A stretch of DNA of 46,864 bases from Candidatus Omnitrophota bacterium. Its GTDB lineage: Bacteria; Omnitrophota; Omnitrophia; Omnitrophales; Aquincolibacteriaceae. Below the pieces are notes generated by a model. It was not told the origin of the DNA. It saw only the letters and a program-made list of their open reading frames with translations, and ran no database searches. Positions 14,392 through 23,269 of this stretch are shown here, piece by piece; position 1 is the stretch's first letter; the number at the start of each line of letters is the position of its first letter. The stretch covers positions 74,561 to 121,424 of the forward strand of contig PLLJ01000021.1 in NCBI GenBank assembly GCA_003140935.1. Direction: 5' to 3'. The translations under genes were made by a program, and so were the position numbers.

Positions 14392-15843
14392 ATGATCATG
14401 ATTCCGTCTTGGGGATATTTTGTTTTTCTTGCGGCGGTACTCCTTCTTTACTGGCGGCTACCTCGCCGGGGACAGAATCTATTGCTTCTTACAGCCAGTT
14501 ATCTATTTTACGCGAGTTGGGATTGGCGGTTTTTGGGGCTGATGATCGGCGCGACACTCTTGGTGTTTTTTTTCGGTCTGCGCATGAAACGGGCCCAAGG
14601 CGTATTTGAGCGTAAAGCGTTCTTTTTTGGAGCCATTTTTTTAAGCCTCGGGATACTCGGGTTCTTCAAATATTATAACTTTTTTGTTGATTCTTTGGCC
14701 GGGCTTCTCGGCGCTTGGCATATCAACGCATCGAGATGGCATCTCGAGATCATCTTGCCTCTTGGCATTTCCTTTTATACATTCCAGTTATTAAGTTATA
14801 TGATCGATATTGAAAGAGGTGTTCTGGATCCTCCGGAATCCCTCCTGGACTTCGCCTTGTACGTTGCTTTTTTCCCGAAGATCGTTGCGGGACCCTTCGA
14901 GAAGCCGAAGGCATTTCTCGGCCAGGTCGCGCAAGACCGGGTATTCAGCAAGAGCCAATTCACAGAGGGGATCGACTTGATCGTTTGGGGCCTCGTGAAG
15001 AAACTCGTTGTGGCGAATAACCTGGGGCTCTATGTCAATATGATCTTTGACCTTAAAAGCCCTTCCGCGGGGCTTCTTCTCTTGGGAGGGTTCGGCTTCG
15101 GGATCCAATTGTTTGCTGACTTTTCGGGGTACACCGATCTGGCCAGGGGATCCGCCAAACTCATGGGACTTGAATTAGTAAGGAATTTCAACAAACCTTT
15201 TCTTGCCCGGAATCCTCCGGATTTCTGGAACCGTTGGCACATGTCCCTCACACAGTGGGTCAAAGACTATATTTATACGCCCCTGGCGATTCGTCTGACA
15301 AAAAAACATCCATTCCTGGGCTATACAATAGCCATCGCCCTTTCATGGGGCTTTATCGGATTTTGGCACGGTGCGGAGTGGAGGTATGTGATCTGGGGGC
15401 TCTATCATGCTCTTCTCATCATCCTCTTCCAATTGATATTCAAGCCGCTTCTCGATCGCATATGGAGGGAGAATTTCTTTACACGTGCATTTTCGGTCCT
15501 CACGGCCTATCTTTTTCTCAATATCGGGTTTCTGTTGTTTCGCGTGTCCTCTCTTGGGTTTTTATGGGATCAGATCAAAACGGAGATGCCGATTCATAGC
15601 GGCCGGAATTTCTTCGAGCCGTCTTTTGGCGACAGGGGCATGATACTCGGTGTATTTTTTGTATTTCTTTTTTATTCGATTCCTCTCTTAGTCTCGGTAG
15701 TCTGGCAGTGGTGGCAAAGCCGGAAGTCCTGGGATTTAGAGAAGGTTTATGGGTTGCGGGTTTTCTTTTACGCTATCGCAAGCATATTACTTATCATATT
15801 CGCAGGGGTGGATACTTTAGATTTTATCTATTTCAAGTTTTAA
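14392..15843 (+). CDS. MBOAT-family membrane O-acyltransferase (DltB/AlgI-like)
   Basis: The 483-residue protein has about ten spans and the MBOAT signatures FFPKIVAGPFEKP (about 162-174), WNRWHMSLTQW with His283 and IGFWHGAEWRYVIWG with catalytic His326. Enzymes of this branch move an acyl group from a carrier or CoA across the membrane to an exported polymer: D-alanine on teichoic acid (DltB) or acetyl on alginate (AlgI). GGGAGG lies about 10 bases before ATG 14392. With the preceding ACP and adenylation enzyme it reproduces the dltA-dltC-dltB logic, but no DltD or AlgX-type partner is present. The organism looks Gram-negative, so the acceptor is probably not teichoic acid. Confidence 0.9.
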   Translation: MIMIPSWGYFVFLAAVLLLYWRLPRRGQNLLLLTASYLFYASWDWRFLGLMIGATLLVFFFGLRMKRAQGVFERKAFFFGAIFLSLGILGFFKYYNFFVDSLAGLLGAWHINASRWHLEIILPLGISFYTFQLLSYMIDIERGVLDPPESLLDFALYVAFFPKIVAGPFEKPKAFLGQVAQDRVFSKSQFTEGIDLIVWGLVKKLVVANNLGLYVNMIFDLKSPSAGLLLLGGFGFGIQLFADFSGYTDLARGSAKLMGLELVRNFNKPFLARNPPDFWNRWHMSLTQWVKDYIYTPLAIRLTKKHPFLGYTIAIALSWGFIGFWHGAEWRYVIWGLYHALLIILFQLIFKPLLDRIWRENFFTRAFSVLTAYLFLNIGFLLFRVSSLGFLWDQIKTEMPIHSGRNFFEPSFGDRGMILGVFFVFLFYSIPLLVSVVWQWWQSRKSWDLEKVYGLRVFFYAIASILLIIFAGVDTLDFIYFKF

Positions 15844-15894
15844 AAGAGGGCTTCTTGCCAGCACGAACGCAATCATGATGTCCGAGGTATTTCT

Positions 15895-16605
15895 GTGAAA
15901 CAGTTTAATGCCCAAGTGATCGAAGTGATCCCGAGAACGCACAACGTGACAAGCTTCCGGCTTGTCGCGGAGGAAATTCTGGATTTTCAAGCCGGACAGT
16001 TCATGCAGGTGACGCTTGCGGTGAATGGGTGCGAACAATCGAAATATTTTTCTTTCTCCAGTTCTCCTACCGAAAAAAAATATTTTGAGTTCACAAAAAA
16101 GATGACTGGAAGCGAGTTCTCGAAGGCCCTCGAGCGCTTGAAATCAGGCGACATGCTCACCGTCAAAATGCCGATGGGTAAATTCGTGCTCGACGGAACA
16201 GCTTCCAAGCACGCTTTTTTATCGGGCGGGATCGGGATCACTCCGATCCGCAGCATCCTGAAGGATGCCTCCGACCGTGGCTTGCCGCTGGATGCGGTCC
16301 TTTTTTACAGTAACCATTCGCCGGAAGATGTGGTGTTCAGATCTGAGCTGGAAGCGATGGCGGCTGAAAAGAAATTCCGTCTTGTTCTTTCCCTTGATAC
16401 CAAGGATGTCTGTCCGGCAGATTGGAAAGGCCGGTGCGGTTTTATCGACGCAAAGATGATCCGGGAAGAGCTTCCCGATTATCAAGAACGGCTTTTCTAT
16501 GTTTGCGGTCCGCCGGTCATGGTGCAAAGCATGGTATCCATTCTCGAGGGGCAGCTTAAAGTGCCGGGCGAAAGGATCCGGAAGGAGAATTTCGCAGGGT
16601 ATTGA
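15895..16605 (+). CDS. Ferredoxin-NADP reductase-like flavoprotein
   Basis: The 236-residue protein has an FAD-binding barrel (FQAGQFMQVTL, then YFSFSSSPTE matching the RxYS-type FAD motif without the Arg) and an NAD(P)-binding half (FLSGGIGITPIRSIL, then FYVCGPPVMV). It ends in FAGY, with an aromatic residue near the flavin. No iron-sulfur cysteines are visible, so electrons would pass to a separate partner. A GTG start at 15895 follows GAGG. It lies 51 bases after the MBOAT gene and may close that operon. It could equally serve the rubredoxin, encoded convergently just downstream, as its reductase. Confidence 0.8.
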   Translation: MKQFNAQVIEVIPRTHNVTSFRLVAEEILDFQAGQFMQVTLAVNGCEQSKYFSFSSSPTEKKYFEFTKKMTGSEFSKALERLKSGDMLTVKMPMGKFVLDGTASKHAFLSGGIGITPIRSILKDASDRGLPLDAVLFYSNHSPEDVVFRSELEAMAAEKKFRLVLSLDTKDVCPADWKGRCGFIDAKMIREELPDYQERLFYVCGPPVMVQSMVSILEGQLKVPGERIRKENFAGY

Positions 16606-16634
16606 AGGTCCTTAGTGCGTTTTTTGTCCTCTGA

Positions 16635-16799
16635 TTATCCTTCTACCGGCGCAAAGTCGCTTTTGGCCGCACCACATTCCGGGCAGGTCCAATTGGCCGG
16701 AAGAGCCTCAAACGCAGTGCCCGGCATGACCCCATGATCGGGATCCCCCTTCGCGGGGTCATAGATATAATCACAGATCAGACATTTATATTTTTTCAT
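16635..16799 (-). CDS. Rubredoxin
   Basis: The 54-residue protein has the two iron knuckles CLIC (6-9) and CPEC (39-42), with the expected YDP and NWTCP segments. It carries one Fe in a Cys4 site and passes single electrons, typically to flavodiiron protein or rubrerythrin in anaerobes. ATG 16799 is chosen because GAAGGAAG lies a few bases upstream and the protein then has normal length. It follows hemerythrin and flavodiiron genes on the same strand, forming an oxygen-reduction operon. Confidence 0.95.
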   Translation of the reverse strand: MKKYKCLICDYIYDPAKGDPDHGVMPGTAFEALPANWTCPECGAAKSDFAPVEG

Positions 16800-16830
16800 A
16801 GGCTTCCTTCTTAATGATCCTGGTTCTATT

Positions 16831-17367
16831 TTAGCCTGCTTCCGATCTTTCGACCAGTTCCTTGTATTTTGCATGGATTAAAGAACGGTCAAAATCGGCA
16901 AATTCCTTCAACATATTTTCTCGCTCTTCATTGCTGAAGTAATCCATCACCGGACGGAAAAAATGGTTCTCTTCTTTATCAATATGTTTCGGATAAAAGG
17001 ATATAAGTTCCTTCAGCTGGCTAATGATTTCGGTAAGCGCGGAACTCTTGCCGCCCAGATAGCGGGTTTTTGCTTTCTCGATCCGAGTCACTATGGTTCG
17101 TCCCTTGACATGATCCTCTATCAGTTCTTGCAGGATGTTGCGAAGGATAGGAGACAGCTTTTTCTCTTCCAGATCGTGGAAAAGGATATTTTCTTCTTTT
17201 CCATGGTGACAACGATCCGCGTAGGTCCGAATGAAATCGACAGTAAAATCAAGGAAGGCGAGATCGACGTGTGCTCCTTGGGATAGGGCCTCAATCATTT
17301 TCTCGATTAAGCGAATCATTCGCTCGATTAACCTGTGTTCGATCATCAGAGGACCGATCGGCAGCAT
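16831..17367 (-). CDS. Hemerythrin-like (HHE) protein
   Basis: The 178-residue four-helix protein has histidines and carboxylates spaced as in HHE domains: IEHRLIERM near 9-17, [13 protein letters not shown] near 51-63, EDHVKGR near 83-89 and [10 protein letters not shown] near 133-142. These would bind a di-iron centre for reversible oxygen binding or NO/iron-sulfur repair. The start has AGGAAAAGG upstream. It lies 12 bases after the flavodiiron gene and 31 bases before rubredoxin, so it could deliver oxygen to the flavodiiron protein. Confidence 0.9.
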   Translation of the reverse strand: MLPIGPLMIEHRLIERMIRLIEKMIEALSQGAHVDLAFLDFTVDFIRTYADRCHHGKEENILFHDLEEKKLSPILRNILQELIEDHVKGRTIVTRIEKAKTRYLGGKSSALTEIISQLKELISFYPKHIDKEENHFFRPVMDYFSNEERENMLKEFADFDRSLIHAKYKELVERSEAG

Positions 17368-17379
17368 GGTTGCCTTTTC

Positions 17380-18579
17380 CTAGAGGTAAGGAACGTTATG
17401 TAACTGCAGCGCCATATTCTTTCCCAATTCGATGCATTTTGTGAGCACCTCGTCTGAAGGTGCGCTCTGTGCCTCGATCACCGGCTCCACGAGTTTCCAG
17501 GGACCTTTTTGAGCGAAACTCCGGAGCGCGGCGATCGCGTTGTTTGCCCAGCTGTAGGACCCGAGGATCCCGAGCCAATGTTTTTCGACATGGTCGTTTT
17601 CTAAAAAGCTCACCAACTGCTCCATCGGCGGGAACAGCTTTGTATTGTAGGTGCAACTGGCAAGGATCAGTCCCCGGAACTGCCATATGTCGCCGAGAAT
17701 AAAAGAAAGATGCGTATGGGAAATATTGTGGAGCCGGATCTCCTTCACCCCGTTCTCGGTCAGCCCGCGAGCGATCGTTTCAGCCATCCTCTTGGTGTTC
17801 TCATACATGGATGCATAGACAATGACCACGCCTTCCTCGGTTTCATGACGGCTCCATCGGGCGTAAAGGTCCCGGATGCGGGCCGGATCCTTCCGGTAAA
17901 CGGGGCCGTGGGTGGATGCGATGACCTTGATGTCCAGTTTTTCGATCTTTAAAAAAGATTTCTGGAGGGGCGCGCCATACTTACCGAGAACGTTGGCAAA
18001 ATATCTGCGCGCTTCCGTCATGAAAAGATCCCAGTCGACCTCGTCGTCAAAAATGCCGGCCGAAAGTTCGCCGAAACTGCCGAAGACATCCCCGGAAAAA
18101 AGGATCTTGGATCTTTGCTCATAAGTCATCATGGTTTCCGGCCAATGAACCATCGGAGTCATGAAAAACTCAAGCGTGTGTTGACCCAGGGATAAAGTTT
18201 CCCGGTCTTGAACCAGACGGGTCTTGACCGGAAAGCGGTAGAATTCATGGAGGAGATGGAGGGTCTTTTCATTGCCGATGACGCAGAGGTCGGGATAAAG
18301 GCGCAACAGGGATTCCAGGGCCCCCGAATGGTCCGGTTCGATGTGATTGATCACGAGGTAATCGACTTTTTGGTCCTTTGGCAGAAGGGGACGGATCCCG
18401 GCCATGAATTCTTCAAAAAAATCCTTTTTGACGGTATCAATGAGAGCCACCTTCTCATCACGGATCAGGTAGGCATTGTACGAAATGTTGTGAGGAAGCG
18501 GCCAGAGCTCTTCAAAAAGGGCCGTTTTCAGATCATTGACGCCAACCCAGAAAATATCGTCCGCTACAGGAACAGCCAT
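17380..18579 (-). CDS. Flavodiiron protein (oxygen or nitric-oxide reductase)
   Basis: The 399-residue cytoplasmic enzyme combines a metallo-beta-lactamase-like di-iron domain (ligand run HIEPDH at 79-84, His145 in PMVHWPE, Asp164 in FSGDVFG, a His in STHGPVY) with a C-terminal flavodoxin domain starting VIVYASMYENTKRM. It reduces oxygen to water, or NO to N2O, using electrons from rubredoxin encoded two genes downstream. Length and domain order match class A FprA/ROO proteins without extra modules. CTGGAG and AAGG lie before the ATG. It is divergent from korA across about 100 bases. Confidence 0.95.
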   Translation of the reverse strand: MAVPVADDIFWVGVNDLKTALFEELWPLPHNISYNAYLIRDEKVALIDTVKKDFFEEFMAGIRPLLPKDQKVDYLVINHIEPDHSGALESLLRLYPDLCVIGNEKTLHLLHEFYRFPVKTRLVQDRETLSLGQHTLEFFMTPMVHWPETMMTYEQRSKILFSGDVFGSFGELSAGIFDDEVDWDLFMTEARRYFANVLGKYGAPLQKSFLKIEKLDIKVIASTHGPVYRKDPARIRDLYARWSRHETEEGVVIVYASMYENTKRMAETIARGLTENGVKEIRLHNISHTHLSFILGDIWQFRGLILASCTYNTKLFPPMEQLVSFLENDHVEKHWLGILGSYSWANNAIAALRSFAQKGPWKLVEPVIEAQSAPSDEVLTKCIELGKNMALQLHNVPYL

Positions 18580-18596
18580 GACCTTGAATCTCCAGG

Positions 18597-18626
18597 TTGA
18601 AATATCCTGTGGAATGGGTGTATGCT
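18597..18626 (+). promoter_or_regulatory. Candidate promoter for korAB
   Basis: TTGAAA (18597-18602) and TATGCT (18621-18626) are 18 bases apart in the divergent region between the flavodiiron protein and korA. A TAGAAT on the minus strand (complement at 18635-18640) may serve the flavodiiron gene, but I find no clear -35 for it. Confidence 0.35.
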
Positions 18627-18679
18627 GATACTTATTCTACACACTTCTTTTTCAAAATAAATAAAGAAAGAAGGTCCCC

Positions 18680-20377
18680 TTGTCTCTTGGACGAACCTTC
18701 GAAGATGATGTGTCGATCGTATTAGCCGGCGAGGCCGGTCAAGGCATTCAGACGATCGAAATGATTCTTTCCCGCATTCTGAAACGCTCGGGCCTCAACG
18801 TGTTCGGGACAAAGGAATACATGTCCCGTGTCCGCGGAGGGACCAACGCCACCGAGATCCGCGTTGCTTCCGAGCCCGTTTCCGCGTTCGTGAAGCGTAT
18901 CGATATCTTCATCCCGCTTGATGAAAAAGCGACTTCTCATGTGAAACGCCGTCTTACGGACCAAACGCTCATCGTGTGCGATTCGGGGACGATCCATCCG
19001 GACCGTGAGGCCCTGGACGTTCCTTTTTCCAAGCTCGCCCTGGAGATCGGCGGCGAACTTTTTGCGAATATGATCGCGGCGGGTTTCTTGACAGGACTTT
19101 TGAATATTAAGATCGAGATCATTAACGAGGCGATCCAGTATTTCTTTGGGAAAAAAGCGGCGGACGTGATCGAAAAAAATTATAAGGCCGCCAAGCAAGG
19201 TTTTGATCTCGGACGTGAAGCCTGTTCGAAACACAACATCGCCTGTACCGTGAAACGCAACCCCGAGGTTAAAAACGACATGTTGGTCAACGGCCATGAG
19301 GCGGTCGCGCTCGGCGCCGCGGCGGGCGGCTGTAATTTCCTGGCTTCTTACCCCATGTCGCCCTCGACCGGTGTTTTAACGTTTCTGGCCAAGCACGCGG
19401 CAGAATTCGGCATCGTGGTGGAACAGGCCGAAGATGAGATCGCGGCGATCAATATGGGACTTGGCAGCTGGTATGCGGGCGGGCGGGCCATGGTCACGAC
19501 ATCGGGCGGCGGGTTCGCGCTGATGGTTGAGGGATTAAGTCTCGCGGGAGCGATCGAGTCGCCGATGGTCATTCACTTAGCCCAACGGCCCGGTCCCGCG
19601 ACGGGGCTTCCAACGAGAACTGAACAGGGAGACCTTGAATTTGCGCTTCACGCCGGACACGGAGAGTTTCCCCGCGTTATTTTGACGCCCGGCACTCTCC
19701 AGGACGCTTTCTTCTGCGCGTCTCATGCTTTTTATCTTGCGGATAAATACCAGGTACCTGTTTTTATCCTGACGGACCAATACCTTCTGGATTCCTATTA
19801 CAACCTTAAGGAATTTTCCCCGATGCCGCCGAAGCCGAAGAATTATTTTGTCCAAACGGAACAGGCCTATCAGCGCTATGCCCCGGCCCATGATGGTATT
19901 TCTCCGCGGGGCATTCCGGGATTCGGGCAGGGGATCGTCTGCGTGGACAGCGACGAACATGACGCAGGCGGCTACATCACCGAAGACATGGAAGTCCGCA
20001 CGGCCATGGTCCGGAAGCGTCTCAAAAAAATGGAACTTCTGACCGGAGAGATCCTTGAGCCTGAGATCCATCGGGCAGACGAGGAATATAAGAAATTGGT
20101 GGTGGGATGGGGCTCGACCCACCCTCTGATCTGTGAGGCCCTGAAACGGAAAAAGACCCGGGACACGGCGTATCTTTATTTTCCCCAGGTTTATCCTTTT
20201 CCCCCGGGACTCGCCCGTTATTTTCAAAAGGCGCGCGAAGTGATCTCGGTCGAGAATAATGCGACCGGACAGCTGGCGAAACTGATCCGCCGTGAAACCG
20301 GCTTTGAAGTGCACCGGAAAGTGCTGAAGTTTAACGGCCTTCCTTTTTCAGTCGAAGAACTCGTGGAGCAGATCTAA
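18680..20377 (+). CDS. korA: 2-oxoacid:ferredoxin oxidoreductase, fused gamma-alpha subunit
   Basis: The 565-residue protein joins the gamma domain ([17 protein letters not shown], ending near 190) to the alpha domain ([28 protein letters not shown], then [15 protein letters not shown]), as in KorA-type 2-oxoglutarate or related 2-oxoacid oxidoreductases. With the beta subunit it converts a 2-oxoacid and CoA to acyl-CoA and reduced ferredoxin. The TTG at 18680 with AAGG upstream is the likely start; GTG 18710 is an alternative. The beta gene follows 7 bases after the stop. Substrate specificity cannot be settled by eye, though the two-subunit arrangement is most often 2-oxoglutarate. Confidence 0.9.
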   Translation: MSLGRTFEDDVSIVLAGEAGQGIQTIEMILSRILKRSGLNVFGTKEYMSRVRGGTNATEIRVASEPVSAFVKRIDIFIPLDEKATSHVKRRLTDQTLIVCDSGTIHPDREALDVPFSKLALEIGGELFANMIAAGFLTGLLNIKIEIINEAIQYFFGKKAADVIEKNYKAAKQGFDLGREACSKHNIACTVKRNPEVKNDMLVNGHEAVALGAAAGGCNFLASYPMSPSTGVLTFLAKHAAEFGIVVEQAEDEIAAINMGLGSWYAGGRAMVTTSGGGFALMVEGLSLAGAIESPMVIHLAQRPGPATGLPTRTEQGDLEFALHAGHGEFPRVILTPGTLQDAFFCASHAFYLADKYQVPVFILTDQYLLDSYYNLKEFSPMPPKPKNYFVQTEQAYQRYAPAHDGISPRGIPGFGQGIVCVDSDEHDAGGYITEDMEVRTAMVRKRLKKMELLTGEILEPEIHRADEEYKKLVVGWGSTHPLICEALKRKKTRDTAYLYFPQVYPFPPGLARYFQKAREVISVENNATGQLAKLIRRETGFEVHRKVLKFNGLPFSVEELVEQI

Positions 20378-20384
20378 GAACCCT

Positions 20385-21245
20385 ATGGCAAAAACACCTT
20401 TTGATCTCGAATGCGATATGGCCTGGTGCCCGGGTTGCGGGAACTTCGGCATCCTGAACACCCTGAAGGAGGTCCTGAACGATCTGAAGCCGGATCCCGA
20501 AAAACTGGTGTTCGTCTCCGGCATTGGTCAGGCCGCGAAAGCGCCACAATATCTGAAATGCCATTATTTCAACGGACTTCACGGCCGGGCGCTGCCTCCG
20601 GCCGTGGCCATGAAGGCCTCGAACCGGGAACTTACCGTGATCGTGGAAAGCGGGGACGGCGATATGTATGGAGAAGGCGGGAATCATTTCCTGCACACGA
20701 TCCGGCGTAATCCCGATATCACCAATATCGTGCATAACAACATGGTTTACGGTCTGACCAAGGGACAAGCATCTCCCACCAGTGAGCGGGGTTTCAAAAC
20801 GCCGGTGCAAGTGGAAGGAGTGATTCTCGAGCCTTTCAACCCCTTGGCGGTCGCTATCGCGCTCGATGCGTCGTTTGTAGCCCGCGTGTTTATTGGATTC
20901 AGAGACCACGCCAAAGAGATCTTGAAAAAAGCGATCCTTCACAAAGGCTATGCCCTTGTGGATATTTTCCAGCCTTGCGTGACCTTCAATAAGATCAACA
21001 CCTACGCGTGGTTCCGGGAGCACACGTATTTGCTGGACGCGTCCCATGACCCCAAGGACCGGCCCCAGGCGTTCCGGAAAGCGATCGAGACCGAAAAAAT
21101 GCCATTGGGGATCTTTTACCTCCGCGAGGACAAACCGGTTTTTGAAGAACAGATCCCGGCTTACAAGGAGGATCCTACTCCTTTATGGAAGCGCGAAGTC
21201 CGCGCGGAAGCGATCGCCCGCCGGATCCAAAAACTCAAGACATGA
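20385..21245 (+). CDS. korB: 2-oxoacid:ferredoxin oxidoreductase, beta subunit
   Basis: The 286-residue subunit binds thiamine diphosphate: [14 protein letters not shown] at the N-terminus (with CxxC), [12 protein letters not shown], and the Mg/ThDP motif [17 protein letters not shown] followed by [13 protein letters not shown]. An iron-sulfur ligand in [12 protein letters not shown] completes the family pattern. It pairs with the fused gamma-alpha subunit encoded immediately upstream. Electrons would go to ferredoxin, which is not encoded in the window. The oxygen-sensitive cluster explains why oxygen-defence genes surround this pair. Confidence 0.92.
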   Translation: MAKTPFDLECDMAWCPGCGNFGILNTLKEVLNDLKPDPEKLVFVSGIGQAAKAPQYLKCHYFNGLHGRALPPAVAMKASNRELTVIVESGDGDMYGEGGNHFLHTIRRNPDITNIVHNNMVYGLTKGQASPTSERGFKTPVQVEGVILEPFNPLAVAIALDASFVARVFIGFRDHAKEILKKAILHKGYALVDIFQPCVTFNKINTYAWFREHTYLLDASHDPKDRPQAFRKAIETEKMPLGIFYLREDKPVFEEQIPAYKEDPTPLWKREVRAEAIARRIQKLKT

Positions 21246-21267
21246 TGTCTTAACCAAGGAGAAACCT

Positions 21268-21762
21268 ATGAATATCTTCGATCAGGCGATGGCGCTGGAG
21301 CAGGAAGGGGAGTCTCTTTACCGGCAATTCGCGCTGGAAGCGCCGGACCGGGGCATGAAACATATTTTTACCTGGCTCGCGGACCAGGAACTTAAGCACT
21401 ATCATATTTTTCAGCTTTTGAAAGCGTGCAAACCGGCCTCGGTCGCAGAAAACCCAGAGCTTCAGGACATCAAAGACATCTTCGATGGCTGGAAAGATAG
21501 CGACGCCTGCATCCAAGTGAAAACGACGCAGGCGGAGGTCTACCGCAGGGCGCTCGACATCGAGAAAAAAAGCATTTCGGTCTATGAGAGCTATGCCAAC
21601 CAGTCAGCCGATGAGCATCAAAAAGGGATATTCTTTACCGTTGCCAACGAAGAAAAAAGGCACAAATGGATCGTCGAGAACATCATCGAGTTCATCACCA
21701 AGCCGGAGATTTGGGTCGAAAATGCCGAGTTTTCGCATCTCGATCCGGATTATTATTTATAG
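21268..21762 (+). CDS. Rubrerythrin-like ferritin-family di-iron protein
   Basis: The 164-residue four-helix protein has the carboxylate/histidine pattern of rubrerythrin-type domains: LEQEGESLYRQF near 9-20, ADQELKHYHIF near 35-45, IEKKSISVYESY in helix 3 and ANEEKRHKWIVE in helix 4. It lacks the C-terminal rubredoxin domain of classic rubrerythrin, so it would need a separate electron donor, possibly the nearby rubredoxin. Expected role is peroxide reduction. AAGGAG lies before ATG 21268. It is probably co-transcribed with korAB. Confidence 0.88.
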   Translation: MNIFDQAMALEQEGESLYRQFALEAPDRGMKHIFTWLADQELKHYHIFQLLKACKPASVAENPELQDIKDIFDGWKDSDACIQVKTTQAEVYRRALDIEKKSISVYESYANQSADEHQKGIFFTVANEEKRHKWIVENIIEFITKPEIWVENAEFSHLDPDYYL

Positions 21763-21777
21763 AAAGGGGGGTTCTTC

Positions 21778-22407
21778 GTGATGAAGAAACTTTTACACAT
21801 TATCGCTACGCCGCGCGGGAATGATTCCAGTACTTTGAAGGTTTCGAAGGCCTTTCTCGCCGAATTTTCAAAAAAATATCCCGGTTGTATTATCGATGAG
21901 CTGAATGTCGCGACCGCGAAACTGCCGGAGCTTGCCATCGAAGAGGTGTCCGGAAAATATATGCTGCTTTCGGGCAAGGAGCTTTCCGGAAAACCGAAAG
22001 AGGCCTGGAAGAAGATCGAGGCTGAGATCGCGCGGTTCCTTGCGGCGGACGCCTATCTTGTGAGCGTGCCAATGTGGAATTTTAACATTCCCTACACCCT
22101 CAAGCATTACCTCGACGTGATCATCCAACCGAAATATCTTTTCCGTTACACGGCTTCCGGGGTCGAAGGACTGGCCAAGAATAAAAAAATGGTTGTGGCT
22201 GCAAGCCGCGGAGGCGACTACAGTCCGGGAAGCCCGGCACAGGCGAGCGACCTTCAAGAGCCTTACTTGCGTACCCTCTTTGGGTTTGTTGGCATTACGG
22301 ACATCTCTTTTTTGATCGCCCAACCCATGAACATGGGGCTTGAGCTTGCGGAAAAGAAACTGCGGGAGACGATCCTGAAAGCGAAGCAAGCCGCCCGGGA
22401 TTTTTGA
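21778..22407 (+). CDS. azoR: FMN-dependent NADH-azoreductase / flavodoxin-fold quinone reductase
   Basis: The 209-residue protein has a flavodoxin-like fold with IIATPRGNDSSTLKVSKAF binding FMN phosphate, PMWNFNIPYTLKHYLD for the isoalloxazine ring and AASRGGDYSPGSPA further on, all typical of AzoR. These enzymes reduce quinones and azo compounds by two electrons, avoiding radical formation. A GTG (21778) and an ATG (21781) are both available after AAAGGGGGG; either gives the same protein within one residue. It follows the ferritin-like gene by 15 bases, in an operon rich in redox-stress proteins. Confidence 0.9.
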   Translation: MMKKLLHIIATPRGNDSSTLKVSKAFLAEFSKKYPGCIIDELNVATAKLPELAIEEVSGKYMLLSGKELSGKPKEAWKKIEAEIARFLAADAYLVSVPMWNFNIPYTLKHYLDVIIQPKYLFRYTASGVEGLAKNKKMVVAASRGGDYSPGSPAQASDLQEPYLRTLFGFVGITDISFLIAQPMNMGLELAEKKLRETILKAKQAARDF

Positions 22408-22414
22408 ACGTCTG

Positions 22415-22443
22415 TTTTCAGCTGAATTTAACGAGAGTATAAT
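22415..22443 (+). promoter_or_regulatory. Promoter of the second 165-residue membrane protein gene
   Basis: A perfect TATAAT (22438-22443) lies 17 bases downstream of a weak TTTTCA (22415-22420). The gene at 22475 has its own AAAGGAGGG. The corresponding gene of module 1 also has a perfect TATAAT at a similar distance. Confidence 0.4.
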
Positions 22444-22474
22444 TATTTTCAAGCTCGGCAATAAAGGAGGGACC

Positions 22475-22972
22475 ATGAGCCGAAAAATGATGGTCAAGAC
22501 GGCCCTTATCACCGGATTGTTTTTCTTGGCGTTTGGTGGTTGGTGCCTGCACCTTAGGATCCATCCTCCCGCCAAGGATGCGGACAACCTGATTCCTCTT
22601 ATCTCAGGGATCCTCAGCGTGTTCTGTGTGCCGTTCCTTTTTTGTTACCGGCGGACGATCGCTTGGGCTTATGTCCTCAACGGATTTTCGGTGATCCTCG
22701 GAACGGTCACCATGGCTCATTTTTCGATCGTTCATTTTCAGGGACCGGTCACGCCGGCGAACATTTTGCTTACCACGACACTTGCCGACATTGCCGTCTT
22801 GTGGGCAAAATTCGTGCTGGGGAAAGCGTTATTCGATCTGGAGTTTTTGAGGTCTGAAACGGACTTGGCTCCGAAAGGACACTTCTTTCGTTACCCGCAT
22901 ATGGGATGGTGGTGGGTGCATCTTTTTTCTGTCGCGGTTATTTATGCCTTGGGGAATATTCTCTGGAAATGA
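22475..22972 (+). CDS. 165-residue polytopic membrane protein, copy 2
   Basis: It is a paralogue of the protein at 5183-5680, same length and aligned without gaps, sharing LFFL-FGGWCLHL, IHPPAK, MAHFSIVHFQG, LRSETD, KGHFFRYP and GWWWVHLFSVA. Identity by eye is well over half, with many conservative changes in the spans. It is unrecognised as a family. Most charged residues lie in the loops, notably LRSETDLAPKGHFFRYPHM before the last helix. AAAGGAGGG precedes ATG 22475. A 31-residue microprotein gene begins 11 bases after its stop, as in module 1, so the pair was duplicated as a unit. Confidence 0.75.
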   Translation: MSRKMMVKTALITGLFFLAFGGWCLHLRIHPPAKDADNLIPLISGILSVFCVPFLFCYRRTIAWAYVLNGFSVILGTVTMAHFSIVHFQGPVTPANILLTTTLADIAVLWAKFVLGKALFDLEFLRSETDLAPKGHFFRYPHMGWWWVHLFSVAVIYALGNILWK

Positions 22973-22983
22973 AAGGGGGCAAT

Positions 22984-23079
22984 ATGGATCAATTCCGATT
23001 TTTGAAACCCGGATGGTGGATCGTTCATATCATTGCGATACCGCTGGTTTTTTGGCTTGGGCACGCAGTTCGGTTTTAA
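22984..23079 (+). CDS. 31-residue single-span membrane microprotein, copy 2
   Basis: Starting MDQFRFLKPGWW, it has one hydrophobic span and ends with GHAVRF. It is the near-identical counterpart of the peptide at 5696-5791. GAAAGGGGG precedes ATG 22984. Most base differences between the two copies are silent, which supports real translation. Tryptophan pair, His15 and the final Gly-His are preserved. Both it and its partner carry a G-W-W-x-V-H motif at the same depth in a terminal helix. Confidence 0.8.
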   Translation: MDQFRFLKPGWWIVHIIAIPLVFWLGHAVRF

Positions 23080-23197
23080 CTTTTTAAAACCAGGACCGTT
23101 TCTCGGCCAACAGGCAAGGGTTGCCCTTATTTGACAAAACACAGATCGCCTTTTCTCTTTGTAATCAAGTATATGACGACTAGAATGAGCCGATAAT

Positions 23198-23269
23198 ATG
23201 ACTGAGGCGATTGAAATTTTGATGAATCCGGAAGTTTGGGGTTCTAACCCGCAAGGAGAAAATCGATGA
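23198..23269 (+). CDS. Possible 23-residue upstream reading frame
   Basis: ATG 23198 opens 23 codons (MTEAIEILMNPEVWGSN...) whose TGA overlaps the ATG of the next gene as ATGA. A TTGTAA/TAGAAT pair (23159-23164, 23181-23186; spacing 16) would start transcription just before it. The next gene has its own AAGGAG, so the short frame could be accidental. The rest of 23080-23197 holds a small AAGGG/CCCTT hairpin and nothing else I can name. Confidence 0.3.
   Translation: MTEAIEILMNPEVWGSNPQGENR

Noticed and set aside
10679..16605. A true dlt operon for D-alanylation of teichoic acids
   Set aside because: DltD is missing, the ligase has a large extra domain, a PP-loop gene is included, and the rest of the window looks Gram-negative.
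18722..19297. Minus-strand frame opposite korA
   Set aside because: A shadow frame of korA with no recognisable protein features or ribosome binding site.
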